Shown here piece after piece: positions 9,991-20,870 of a stretch of 64,000 nt of DNA. The DNA is from Toxorhynchites rutilus septentrionalis (taxonomy: Eukaryota; Arthropoda; Insecta; Diptera; Culicidae): contig NC_073744.1 of assembly GCF_029784135.1 (NCBI RefSeq), forward strand, positions 82,439,935-82,503,934, in the 5' to 3' direction. Position numbers and translations under genes: made by a program. The number at the start of each line of letters is the position of its first letter. Positions within the stretch are counted from its first letter, which is position 1. The notes below the pieces were generated by a model. The model was not told where the DNA came from. It saw only the letters and a list, made by a program, of their open reading frames with translations, and did no database searches.

Positions 9991-12840
9991 TTCGTACATT
10001 TCCCGAACGGTTTGCCAATCACTACCGTGGAGGCTAACGCACGAAATGCAAACATGTTGTTTGTTGCTCTTCTCCGACAGCGACAGTAAAATCTAAAAAA
10101 ACCATACCTACCTCATTTGGTAAATTGTGCACTTGCATTATTATCTTCTTTATTTGTGTATTAGGCAAATAAATGCTGAATAAATTTCTCATCTAATGGT
10201 ATCTAGTATAACATATATCGCAACAGCGATTTTGTGGAATAAGCATTCCCCTTAATTTTCCGTTACATTTCTCGTAGGGTGACCCCATATATAGAAGTCA
10301 AAGACGTAGTCCTACGTCAAAAGAAATAATTTTCTTTTGCTAATGCTCAGTTTTAAGTTTCTCTATCCCGGTTCACGCACGCACGCTCTCGAACTGTGAG
10401 TTTTCACTAAACAAGAATCAATAAAAAATGGAAATTCGTAAATTTCGAGATATGACCAACTTGTGTACTGTTAATGCGAGGATAAGAATGAATCATGAAT
10501 CTACCATATCTACCATATGCTTCACTATCTTCCTACTAAAAATATTTCTAGAATTCGATGCATTCTAAAATAATATCCGAAGTGAGAAAACAAGCGGATT
10601 GAAGCGAATTGAAAATAATTCTGTAGTCCTTCGTCAACAATGACCTCGTATCCTGGACACCTTCCCTTACAAGTTTTAATAATGTTTGTTCTGATTCAAC
10701 ACTCTTCTCACTTGCTTGGGTTGGCTCCCTATGCTTATTACACATTTTTCAAACTCCATTTGACTATGAAAGGTAACCGTCTTATATTACCAATTATTCC
10801 TTGAATCATTTATATTTTGCACACCTAAGGCACCTGTGGTGATGGTACAGCTATATAGCCGCACCACTTTTTGCATTGGAGAACATCCTTTTCCAGACGT
10901 TTTTTCCTGTGTCGTTCTCGTTTGTGTCCCCCTTTTTTACCGACACGGCATGACAGTAATTGATCGCTGACAAAGTGAAGATATTCTTCATCGCTAGCAT
11001 TATAATGCTCCACAGACTTACCTTTTGAGTCCAAATGGGCTAGGGATATGGGGTGGAAGTGAACACGTCAGCTCTTGTACACGTAATGAGATAAGGCACA
11101 CACAGAATTCTCCTCCATAGCAAGTTGCTTGATGTGTTGGAGCCTTGACGAAGGTTCAGATGACAATAGCTTAATTTGAGTACTATTGTTCGCTAGAAAA
11201 CCGCAACTGAGATGTCAGTCATTAGGTAGCAACATGAAAGTTCTATAACCGTCCTAGAAAAAAGGGGGTTCCATAGTGGGGAATCAACTTTGGCAGGAAC
11301 AGAGAAGGCTACCTCCAATGATTGCAAACATTTGCCTTGCAAATGTTCACTAAGCAAACGTGCGTTCAACATTTTGAATCGTAATGTGAATAATTAGAAT
11401 TGTTCATTTGACTAAAATGTAAATATTAGAACATACGGAGCAAACATCTGTTTTTGTTGGTTGTTCCACTTCACATATAAATCAATGGGTAAATAAGTGG
11501 AAGCTCTGCTATCCAACATCTATCCGAGCGTTGAGAAAAGTTACTTGTACAGAGAAACGCTGCATGGAAATGAGAGAAAGGAAGGGAAAACGGAAAGTAA
11601 ACGATATCAGAATATGATAATGTTTGGATAAATAATTTATGAGAATCCTTATCGGACTATCTGCTGCCGCGAAGCTGTAAAATGGAGCATATAATAGGAA
11701 CATCCCAAAAAGGAAGCCATGTCCATGTGTGCAAGGAATTGATTATCTTTCAAATATATTCAAATATCTCTATATTTATTTATGCTTTGATACCTACCTC
11801 CGGGAAAAACTTATGTCGTGTTCTGGATTTTGCGGAGGACAGCTCATCCTTGATCAAAAGCATCGAGAAAATAGAAACGGATTCAATTTACTTTTTCATT
11901 GTTTATTTTGTGAGGTGATTAATTCGAACTTGAACATACGGAACTATAAAAAAACATTTTAATTTGTAGCACATATTCTTTTTGTGTGTAATGTCTTTAG
12001 TCAAATATTCGTCACCTCAGCATGATTTACCTTAAAAATAGTGCTAACAAATATATCTTTTTTCGGTGCGTTCACCTCGCTTACAGTGCTCGCCATAAAT
12101 TTGAGAAGCTTTCTATGTTATTCTATGTGTTACTCTCTTGGCATTTCAATTTCCTCGATGGCAAAGTTCGATGCAAGATATGAAAATGTGTGGGTGTGTT
12201 TGTTCATTTATTTTCGGACAAAGTTTCAGTGAGTAGTTCAGACTAAGTGCGTTCGTTGTTTTCACTCTCGAGGGAACACCAGACTAGCGCTAGAGTTTCG
12301 TTAACTTCTACTGTCAAAGAACCATATTCTGCCCCGTCGAGCAACAAAAAAGCAATGGCTAAGACAACAAACTGCTCCGTGTTCAGTAGTGACCGACAAA
12401 TACAACATAGTCCGCAGTTACACATTCAGCTCGTATAGATGAATTATTGCCAGTATTCGTGCAAGTTTTTCTCACCTGTTTTCATTTCCTAGCAGTGATG
12501 TACGTATCCGCTTTCGAAGAAAATGAAATGTGGCCATTCGTTGAAACAACTATCAATTATACGTTTGAAAAAGGGAGGAGTTTATTTATGGGTGCATTTT
12601 GCGTGGATTGAGAACGAACGAAAATCGAGCAAATTCCAAATGGGGAAATCACAAATCCTTCTCTATAATACATGTATTTGGGTAAAAGTTTCTGACATGT
12701 TTCTTGAATTATTTCTATAAACGAACGTATAAAGATCAACAACTGCTTTCACTTAATAATGTGTTCACTGGAACGTATCAATATGAAAATCACCATTGAG
12801 TATTGTATATTTGAATTCCAACCAAAGGTAAGTCCCACGC
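9991..12840. other. 2.8 kb without a supported gene
   Basis: AT-rich background. A CGTAGTCCTACGTC motif near 10308 recurs in inverted form near 22822, probably part of another dispersed repeat. Around 12225-12440 base composition is more balanced, and an arthropod-type initiator TCAGT (12227) precedes a 63-codon frame containing MAKTTNCSVFSSDRQ. That could be a first exon of an unknown gene, but no splice partner or family match is evident. Confidence 0.4.
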
Positions 12841-12955
12841 TAAGGCGCTGTCCACATACCACGTGAAAAACTTTAGGGGGGGTAGGGGGTAAAACAATGT
12901 CCACGCTTGTCCACGGAGAGGGGGGAGGGGGTATTGATCGAGTCCACGTGGACAG
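12841..12955. mobile_element. Short MITE with GTCCAC-type ends, copy 1
   Basis: The left end reads GCTGTCCACATACCACGTG and the right end GTCCACGTGGACAGG, largely self-complementary, with a G-rich interior and a central TGTCCACGCTTGTCCACGGA. A second copy at 19555-19670 shares that central 20-mer and both ends. Non-coding. Confidence 0.6.
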
Positions 12956-13358
12956 GAAGGATATTTTTTTTAAATACAACCACCTGTGTTCTGATAAAAT
13001 ATACGTGGAATTAGGTAGCTGATTCGGAATATTTCAGGAGGTGATAGAGGATCATATTTGATTAAAAAATTCTACGCATTTGGTCTATTCTCAATTTAGA
13101 AAGTACGCTACTCAGAATAATTATGCTACTCATTTAAAAATTTAAGAAAATTTTGCGTAGAATGTATTTGTAAAACATTTGAATTAATGGAACTAAGTAA
13201 CTTTTAGAGGTAAAGATGAAACTTAAATTTTTGTGCTTATATATGTTAATATGCATGATAAACTGGATTTTCCTAAAATGCACGATAAACTGGATTGTTT
13301 CTATCAACGAAATTGAAGCTGTCCAACCATCCTACAACTCTTTCCTTGACACTAAACT

Positions 13359-13361
13359 GTT
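13359..13361. other. Candidate 3-bp target duplication (left)
   Basis: GTT lies immediately outside the left TIR and is repeated at 16790-16792 outside the right TIR. Three bases can match by chance. A 3-bp target would fit some CMC-type elements. Confidence 0.4.
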
Positions 13362-13670
13362 ACACGCATACCAGGAACAATATTATTATAAAACTTGGAT
13401 GAACTTCAATTCTGCCTTCGCAGGGTTTTAGATCAAGGTCTACCCTGTCAGAAAAACATCGGTTCAAAATCTTCTATCGGTAAAAATTAAAATAAATTAC
13501 GATTTAAGATTTTTACCTTTTTCAGTAAAAAATGTTTATTTCTCAGTCGATCAAACATCGTTAAATTAACTCTAGTGACTCTCAACTTCAAAATTCAAAA
13601 AAACTTTATAAGTAGGACTTGTAGAGGATGAGATTTCCTAGAAGTCGTTCGAATACACCATTGTCATATC
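13362..13670 (+). repeat. Left terminal inverted repeat (309 bp)
   Basis: Pairs with 16481-16789. Both arms contain a segment with AGATCAAGGTCTACCCTGTC, then TTTTTACCTTTTTCAG, then GAATACACCATTGTC at the inner end. The length is far beyond the 15-30 bp needed for transposase recognition in simple elements, so it may contain several binding sites or a shared promoter. Confidence 0.9.
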
Positions 13671-14294
13671 TCTAACGTATACGATGCTAGAAACCATATA
13701 CCACAGTACATGAAGCACTTTAGTTAACTATCTTTCGATATCTTGGTTGGGAGATTTTTCGACCGATCTACTTTCAACGAACCTTCTGCTTCTTGTTCTG
13801 GTAGGGTGTACAAAAGGCTTTTAAATTACTCAGCTTCAACTGGAATGATATAGCAATACACCGAATCAAATGACAAATGAGTTCCTTCCACCATAATATG
13901 CAATACATCGCTTCACTCTATAGAAATTTCCATGAGCACGTGTGAGATTGTCGGATACGTGCTTTAGTAGTTGTAACATTGCCGGATTCACTGTGTAGTA
14001 TGCGTGATATGACCGATAGACGTAACATGATCTTCTTATTCTAATTTTCTTATGTGCGTATTACACACTGGACAAAAGTGTTCGTGAAATCAGGCATAAG
14101 AATCTCTATTGGATCGCATAACATGATGATTGTATATCTGAGTTGCTTTCATCTCACGCACACATATGCTATTAACTCATTGTATTGTATTGATCTGCTA
14201 GTAGCTTGTGCTATAGCACGCCATTTCTTTCCTAGTTTTGCTGTTTACCTAGTTGGTCTTTCCTAGTTGGTGTTTGCCAAACATTTCGGAAATC

Positions 14295-16288
14295 ATGAGA
14301 AATCACGAAGAAAATCGAATTAAAGTTTGCCTTTTGTGCTTCAAGAAGGCCGCTACCGCGAAACCTATTTCCAAAATGATTAAATCTATAATTATTCAAA
14401 ATTTCATCTTCTCCTATTGCGATAAAGTCTCGATGTTCCCCAATGTGCTCTGCTCAAGCTGTTATGCCATGGTGTATAGGTGCTCGAAAAGCAAAACTCC
14501 AGTGGGTTTTTCAGTACACGATTACTCCGAAGATCAATTAATTGAAACCAGAAGTTCATCTGACCATGGCAATTGCAATCTTTGTAAAGTCGCACGACAG
14601 ACCATTTTCCCTAAACGCCCAAAGCAAGGTACAAAGTTTAAGATTCCTCCGAAGGTTTGTGCCATCTGTCTTACAGCTATTTCCCGTGGAAAGCGCCATA
14701 CATGCACAAAGAGAACAAAGCTACAAAATATTGAGAGCATAGCTGGAGACTGCAAAGATCAGATTGCTGCTAAAGTCATTCGGGAAAAATCATCTGCAGA
14801 GGCAGATCATGTATCTCTGTCTAACCAATACGGTAAACCAACTCGAGTAAAAATTGTTAGTGCATCTGAGCAAAACGAGAATCCAAAACCAATTACACAT
14901 GAGGAAGTTCTGGCCTGGAAGTCAGATTTGAACTTAAGTATGAAGAAGGTAGGTTCATGCACTGTTTACTTTGATCTACCGATCCCAAAATTGTCATTTC
15001 GTCGTGTCTTTTTTTTACTAGACCATCAAACTCGCTCAGAATATTCGTAGGAGCAATCGGGAAGCTATCCAATCTGGACTTGAACCAGCGCTCCGAAATC
15101 GTGTACGTGAACTTGACGACTTTTATGAAGTTAAGTCATTACATATAGTCACCACGAAGGGAAAGTCCCGTAGTTCATCATCGCGTCCAATTGTATTATG
15201 CACGAGTGTACCTGGGCTTATAAAGTATATCAAAGCCAGACGAAATGTTGAAGAAGTGCGTTACAAGATCGGAATTGACGGAGGAAAAGGTTCACTAAAA
15301 ATTACGCTGAGCATTGAAGAATGTAATGCAGATCAAGCGACGAACTCCAAGTTCAAAGATTCTGGGGTCCGTCGCACATTTGTGATTGCCTTAGCGCCGA
15401 ATTTCCAAGAAAATTTTGAAAACATACACGAAATATGGATCAACCAATTGCAGCTCAACCATCTAAACGCAATTGTAGCAGGTATGTTACATTTAAATAC
15501 CTTTTGTTTAATTAATTTAGCTTTCGCATTGTTATTCAAGGTGATTTGAAAGTCATCAACATGCTGGCAGGAGTAATGGAAAACAGATCTTCACATCCAC
15601 TAAAGGAGTCACTCGAACAATCGGATTTGTGAAGAGTTGTGCTGATTCGTGGTTGGCGTCAGGGGGGAAAGATAAAGAAGCGAAGGATTATTACAATTGC
15701 GTTCATCATCCTATGTTATACGGGGAAGCAAGTACAAGTATTGTTTATGGATGTCCGCCGCCATCTCTTCATCTGTTTCTGGGACTGACGAATGCTATAT
15801 ACGACCACATTTCAGCAAACCATCCTGAATCGGCTAACGCTTGGGCCAAAGCAGCGAACACATCACGCCACGCCCAGTTCGAATTCACTGGACGTCACTG
15901 TCGCTACTTAGTTGCAAAGCGTTCAGTTTTGAAGAATGAAGGATTACTTCCTTATTTTTCGGTCCTAGAAAACCTGCAGGATATGTTGGATGCCTTTTTC
16001 GGCACTGATTTGATGGAAGGATATCAATCCTGCATTGACAAATTTTGTGAGAGCTGGATATTAGCAAACCTGCCCATCACGCCTAAACTTCACATAACCA
16101 AGTTTCACATAAGTGAACATTGTGAACATGCTGGTGAAGGCTTGTCACGATCATCGGAGCAGACGATAGAAGCCATCCACAGTGATTTTGCTGCAACCTG
16201 GGAGAATTATAAAGTACCAGAAATGCACGCGAAATATTCGCAGAGACTTCTAAGCGCTGTGGTGGCATATAACAGTAGCCATATTTAG
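14295..16288 (+). pseudogene. DDE transposase with Cys-rich N-terminus (3 exons, one frameshift)
   Basis: Gene model: exon 1 14295-14948, exon 2 15022-15481, exon 3 from 15541. Removing the 73-bp intron 14949-15021 and the 59-bp intron 15482-15540 (both GT...AG) joins three different frames into one. The N-terminal ~170 residues hold paired cysteines (VCLLCFKK, VLCSSC, CNLCK, VCAICL, HTC), which looks like a zinc-binding domain. Candidate catalytic acids: D in IGIDGGKGSLKI (15277-15279), D in AGDLKVINML (15543-15545, split from its Gly by intron 2), and E in SEQTIEAIHSDF (16157-16159 or 16169-16171). A frame change at about 15595-15610, just after SSHP, breaks the protein, probably by a small deletion. 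About 610 residues when read through. ATG at 14295 is the first in-frame methionine. I infer a CMC/Chapaev or RAG1-like enzyme; a host-domesticated gene is unlikely given the flanking TIRs. Confidence 0.75.
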
Positions 16289-16480
16289 GCAGTTTTTTTT
16301 TGTTAATGAACCCATGTTTACATATTTTCTATTCTGTTATATTCTTTCAAAATAAAAGTTGAAGTTGTTACTATACTTTCTATTATATGTATATTGCATT
16401 ATATGATTTCTCAAAGCCAAATTTATCCGAAAATTCGTCAATAGAAACTTTTCTTCACCCTAGCGCCGCATACGGTTTAA

Positions 16481-16789
16481 GATAGGACAATGGTGTATTC
16501 GAAGGACTTCTAGGAAATCTCATCCTCTACAAGTCCGACTTATAAAGTTTTTATGAATTTTGAAGTTGAGAGTCACTAGAGTTAATTTAACGATGTTTGA
16601 TCGCCTGAGAAATAAACATTTTTTACTGAAAAAGGTAAAAATCTTAAATCGTAATTTATTTTAATTTTTACCGATAGAAGATTTTGAACCGATGTTTTTC
16701 TGACAGGGTAGACCTTGATCTAAAACCCTGCGAAGACAGAATTGAAGTTCATCTAAGTTTTATAATAATATTGTTCCTAGTATGCGTGT
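16481..16789 (-). repeat. Right terminal inverted repeat (309 bp)
   Basis: Inverted copy of 13362-13670 with the same length and about 8 substitutions. It begins about 190 bp after the transposase stop codon, and AATAAAAG at about 16350 could serve as polyadenylation signal. Confidence 0.9.
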
Positions 16790-16792
16790 GTT

Positions 16793-17124
16793 ATCCTTCT
16801 TTTTATCTTGCAAAATTTAAATGATTCACAACATAACTTATGCACAATTTTCTCAAATAAAAGCAATTGAATCGTGCTAAGCAGCGTAATTTTTGAATTA
16901 AAGTCAGTTTAAGGCAAAAAAAACGGTCTCAAGGAAAAGTTCAATCATTCTTTCGTAGATGAGATTTGACCATAAGCGTGGAAGATTTTTTTCATCAAAT
17001 ACGATCCTCTATCACCTGAAATATTTCGGATCAGTTACCTTACAACTTGTATATAACAATATTTCAAACAGATATAATAGTATTCGATATTCTATTCAAT
17101 TTATGAGAAAGTTTTCTCAGCAGT
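16793..17124. other. Non-coding spacer
   Basis: AT-rich; nothing recognisable between the 309-bp-TIR element and the TTAA-flanked MITE. Confidence 0.5.
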
Positions 17125-17128
17125 TTAA

Positions 17129-17647
17129 CCCATTAACGAACAAGCTGTAAAAATTATTTTTTTAACGAACTCCATTGGAGTTATTTTGTTTATTGGTGTT
17201 ACAGAAACCCAAATCTTCAAGAAAAAGAGTTTTCCGTTCTTCCGTTTTCCGGAAAATTACAAAAAAAACCGAAAAATCGCCAAACAAAAACAATGGCTAA
17301 AACTTACATTTATGATCCTGTAGGAGGTCCAACCCAATTGTTTTTTTTTCAACGTTTTTTTCTTATATCAAAGTAATACTGTAATAAAGTTTAAATATTT
17401 TTGCATTTTAGAAGGTTATGTTTTTTATTAGGTTATGTGAGGTTTTGTACTTTTCGCACATAGTTGCTTTAATCTGAGTTTATTGTCCAATAAAGTTATA
17501 CAAAATCGAATGAAATTGATGGTAAGTTATAGCTAATAAACTGAGCTATCATTTGATGCCAAAACCTTACCATATGGCAGCTTTCCAAAGCCATGAACAA
17601 TTATTGAAGATGCTGTTCGATTTTTCGAACGCTTGGCCTGAAATGGG
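17129..17647. mobile_element. TTAA-flanked MITE, piggyBac-like
   Basis: The left end CCCATTAACGAACAAGC and the reverse complement of the right end, CCCATTTCAGGCCAAGC, share CCCATT and CAAGC-type blocks and both abut TTAA (17125-17128 and 17648-17651). TTAA targets with CCC ends are the hallmark of piggyBac elements. The 519-bp interior is non-coding. Confidence 0.55.
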
Positions 17648-17949
17648 TTAAACATTTCTTCATGTTTTTGAAGAATTAATTAACTTTCTATTAAATTAAT
17701 AGATTTCTTAAAAACATATTTCAATCGGGCAGGAGATTTCAAACCAAAAATGTGCAAATTTTTTAAAAAAGGGAGGATCGGGCCAGCGTCTGATTAATTT
17801 GACGTTGAATTGTTCTTTAGTAAACTGTTTGAATTTGATAAGTATTCGGATTTTAGCGGAGGAAACCCAAAGAGCAATACAAATAATTTTTCGGGCAAGG
17901 TTAGTGAAAAAAATCAATGAGTCGTGAGTTTTCTGATGTATACACCGAT

Positions 17950-18146
17950 TCTGCATTCCGTCGAACTTGCATTCCGTTCGAAACCATTATTTCGTTCGAG
18001 ATATAATTTTGCATTCCCTATTCTTTGCCCATTTAATGTTCGAAGAGAAGCAGATTGAACGAAATGCAAGAACAACTTGAACGGAATACAGAATGGAATT
18101 TTATCAAGTCGATCGAAATATTTCGAATCGATCGAAATACAGAATA
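17950..18146. mobile_element. Small inverted-repeat element, copy 1
   Basis: Segments such as ATTTCGTTCGA and TCGATCGAAATACAGAATAG face each other. The unit shares TTTAATGTTC, an AGATTGAACGAAATAC-like block and a GATCGAAATAC end with 54440-54590. Non-coding; boundaries approximate. Confidence 0.45.
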
Positions 18147-18149
18147 GGG

Positions 18150-20440
18150 GTGGTAGTTTTTCCCCACAAGCATTTTGAAAGCCATCTAGACACTCGATGA
18201 AGAATGGTCAATAAGCAGTTGAAAAATTAAAAACTATACATTGAAAATATTTCTAATACGCTATCAGTACCCTTTGAAAATTCCCGGAACTATTGCAGAA
18301 AAGGTGCGCTGATGACTTCAAGTGAAGCGAATGTGTAAATGAATCGACATTCCTGTGCCCAATCGTACTCCGGAGTTCTTAAAAAAAACTACACTCGACA
18401 AAAAAAAAGAAAATAGAGGAGCAAAATGCGACATCGAAAATTTTGAATGATTTTTGAAACGGTATAGCTATGTTATAAAATAATGCATTCGTCAAAGCAA
18501 CAACTGGACCTTGTATAGAATATTTTCAAGTTTGCAGTGGGTAGATATGGTCATCGATTTGCGGTGCGTTCATTATTTCATGAAATATTTATGATTCTAA
18601 TTTAAAGGATAAACGGATCATTCAATAGAGAATACCTCTGTAGACAATAGTTATACTGAAACTTTCTATGAATCAAATGAAAGCGAAATAATCAGGTCGA
18701 TTGGATTGCTATTGTGAATATATTTTTAAAATTTATAGAAACTTTGATAGCAAACGCTTTATTTTTTCTTGCAATGTCTTTTGTCTACAACGCATATACA
18801 CATAAAACTAAAATATGTACGTACGATATCCATAAACCAGAAATTTGTAGTTTGAAAATGCCGAATTTGTTGTCTTCATTTCATGATTTATATCGAAAAT
18901 ACATGCGTTTCGAAATTGCTTAGAAATTTCGACCCTTTACTCCTCAATCCTTTATCAAATGAAGATCTTAAAATATCAGTGCATGGTCTCATGCCATCTT
19001 TTCTTTTCTTGAAATTCTTTTTAATTGATAAAAAAAATCTATGCATATAAAATTGTTCTGTTTGTTTTTGTGCGCTTCATAAACTCGAAAAGTTCGCCAC
19101 TGATGGAGCGCATATTATGACACAATATAAAATCCACTTCAAGAATAGTTGTTGCTACTGCCAACCCCTCAGGAAGCTATAAGATTTTCAGATGGAATAA
19201 GCACACTTCTGAAGTAAAACAGTGAGCTTAAATCAACTTTCTATTATTGAATACGTATTCTATATGGTAGCAAAATTTTTTTGCAAGTGTTTAAAAAATC
19301 GTGAACTAAAATTGTATCCGATAATGATTTTAAATCCATTTAATTTTATTCGATTGGCGTTACTCAAGATCAATCTTTGGAATTGTGTGATGTAGATTCG
19401 GGTGCGGATTGTTCAACTGTATATTGCGCGTTTCCGTGTTGGCAAAGCGTGGCAGGGTACAGCTAGTAAAATTTGAAAAAAAACTTAAATGGACTTAAAA
19501 TTTAATGTAAGCGCAATCCAGTTATTTCCTCAATTATTCTAATTAAATAAGAAAAATGTCCAGGTGGTCAACAGGGGGAGGTGTATGAAAATGTCCACGC
19601 TTGTCCACGGAGTGTAAAATCGTGCTTTTCCTGTCCACGTGGTATGTGGACAGGAAAATATCAATGTTCAACATACTTTTTCAATGTAATTTTGAAAATT
19701 TGTTTGCTATTTTTAATGAAAACTTGAACAATTTCCTATATTTCATTGTCTGACTAAAATTATGTAGTTCTTATGTTTTTAATTTATTTTTTTTTAATTT
19801 TAAACCTTTTTACCTTTTTTTGGAAAAAAATATTCTAAAAACCCTGAGACCTACCAAATTGTAGTCAGAGAATGAAATATAAAAAAAAATAATATAAAAA
19901 TTACACTGAAAATTTTTTTTTGAAAATTTAAATTCATTTTTCTAAAAATAATTCTTTTTAAATTCTGAACGAAAATTATATGAATAGTCCATAGAACAAT
20001 CAACAGATCTCCCATACGTCGGAAGAAGGGCACTGTTACAGGGAAATGGTTTTTCCAAGAAGCAAGCGGTGATTTTATCTGTTTACCCTCAGTTTGAACA
20101 GTATGAAGGGAAACATCATGAGAAAGATTGGCTTCACCTTCTAGTTGAATTTTTTCATCATGATTCACTAGCTCTACCCAAACAGCATCACAATAAAAGA
20201 ATATAGGCTGTGTTTCTGAGTTCTTTATTATGCTTCGATATAACGTACAATTCGATACAACGTACGTACAATTTTGAAGATGAAATGTACGTTATATTGA
20301 AGTTTCCCTGTATTAATTTTCAAGAAACAGAGATTTTTTTTATAACATATAGATGTTACAATGTTATCTTAAATTGAAAATTATTGCTAAGGTACACATT
20401 TCTATTTAGTTAAATATTTTTTTATTGCTGATTGTATATA
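18150..20440. other. 2.3 kb AT-rich stretch, no gene
   Basis: Contains the MITE copy at 19555-19670. The 105-codon minus frame at 19851-20168 is Phe/Ile-rich at its end and shows no family motif. GTACGTTATATTGAAGTTTC-type sequence near 20235-20310 is an internal inverted pair. Nothing else recognised. Confidence 0.45.
19555..19670. mobile_element. Short MITE with GTCCAC-type ends, copy 2
   Basis: Shares TGTCCACGCTTGTCCACGGA and terminal GTCCACGTGG-type motifs with 12841-12955; the ends point inward and are self-complementary. Non-coding and diverged from copy 1 outside the shared motifs. Confidence 0.55.
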
Positions 20441-20448
20441 TGCATCTG

Positions 20449-20868
20449 GTGTGGTCCCCATGGCCTAGTGGTGAGCGTTGCGCTTGCCAAGATGGGGGCT
20501 TCGGGTTCGATTCCCGTTCGGGTCAGAAATTCTATCGTCATAGATCGTTTTTGTGACTTGCACTGGTAAAGGGAAGCTGTCTAGGGTGTGGTGGGATGAG
20601 CATTGGGCATTGCCAGTCCCCAAGAAAAGCTACAAAAACCCGGAAACAGCTCCTCTAAGCGAATTGACGCCGCTATAAGCGCCTTTGCCCAGTCCTAGTG
20701 GTACTCGGGACGTAAAGCAGCAGTATCACGATGGTCCTACTGCGAGATAGTGGAGTTGGTCGCAGGCCTTGCAAGCCGCACCACTAAAACACCTAGCAAC
20801 GAACGATACACAAGAAAAAATTGTGAATCAGACCATGTTGTAAAGACGTTAAACCAAAATAAATAAAA
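20449..20868 (+). repeat. tRNA-derived SINE, family D, about 420 bp
   Basis: Box A in TGGCCTAGTGGTGAGCG and box B in GGGTTCGATTCCCG are tRNA-like. They are followed by a roughly 350-bp unrelated body and an A/T-rich AAATAAATAAAATA tail. The DD41D transposon at 20871 begins exactly at the TA at the end of this tail, so the transposon inserted into the SINE tail. Confidence 0.7.
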
Positions 20869-20870
20869 TA

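Larger units (their letters stand above)
13362..16789 (+). mobile_element. 3.43-kb DNA transposon with 309-bp TIRs and intron-containing transposase
   Basis: The outer 309 bp on each side (13362-13670 and 16481-16789) are inverted copies with no indel and about 8 mismatches by eye, starting ACACGCATAC. Between them lies a single gene encoding a DDE-type transposase (14295-16288). The arms are about 97% identical, so the insertion looks fairly young. The transposase layout (Cys-rich N-terminus, D, D, late E) and possible 3-bp target suggest the CMC/Chapaev group or a RAG1-related lineage; this is inference. The left 624 bp before the start codon would hold promoter and leader. Confidence 0.85.

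Noticed and set aside
10825..11034. Basic 69-codon minus frame with Lys/Arg clusters
   Set aside because: Looks like a nuclear signal but has no supporting exon, motif or repeat relation.
13216..13431. 71-codon frame beginning with a hydrophobic, signal-peptide-like stretch
   Set aside because: It is AT-rich chance sequence that runs into the left TIR of the 13362 element; no motif and no partner exon.
19851..20168. 105-codon minus frame
   Set aside because: Ends in Phe/Ile runs from T-rich sequence; no start context or homologous motif that I know.
20449..20540. Stand-alone tRNA gene
   Set aside because: Box A and box B are tRNA-like, but no complete cloverleaf is evident and a 350-bp body plus A/T-rich tail follow, so it is a SINE.
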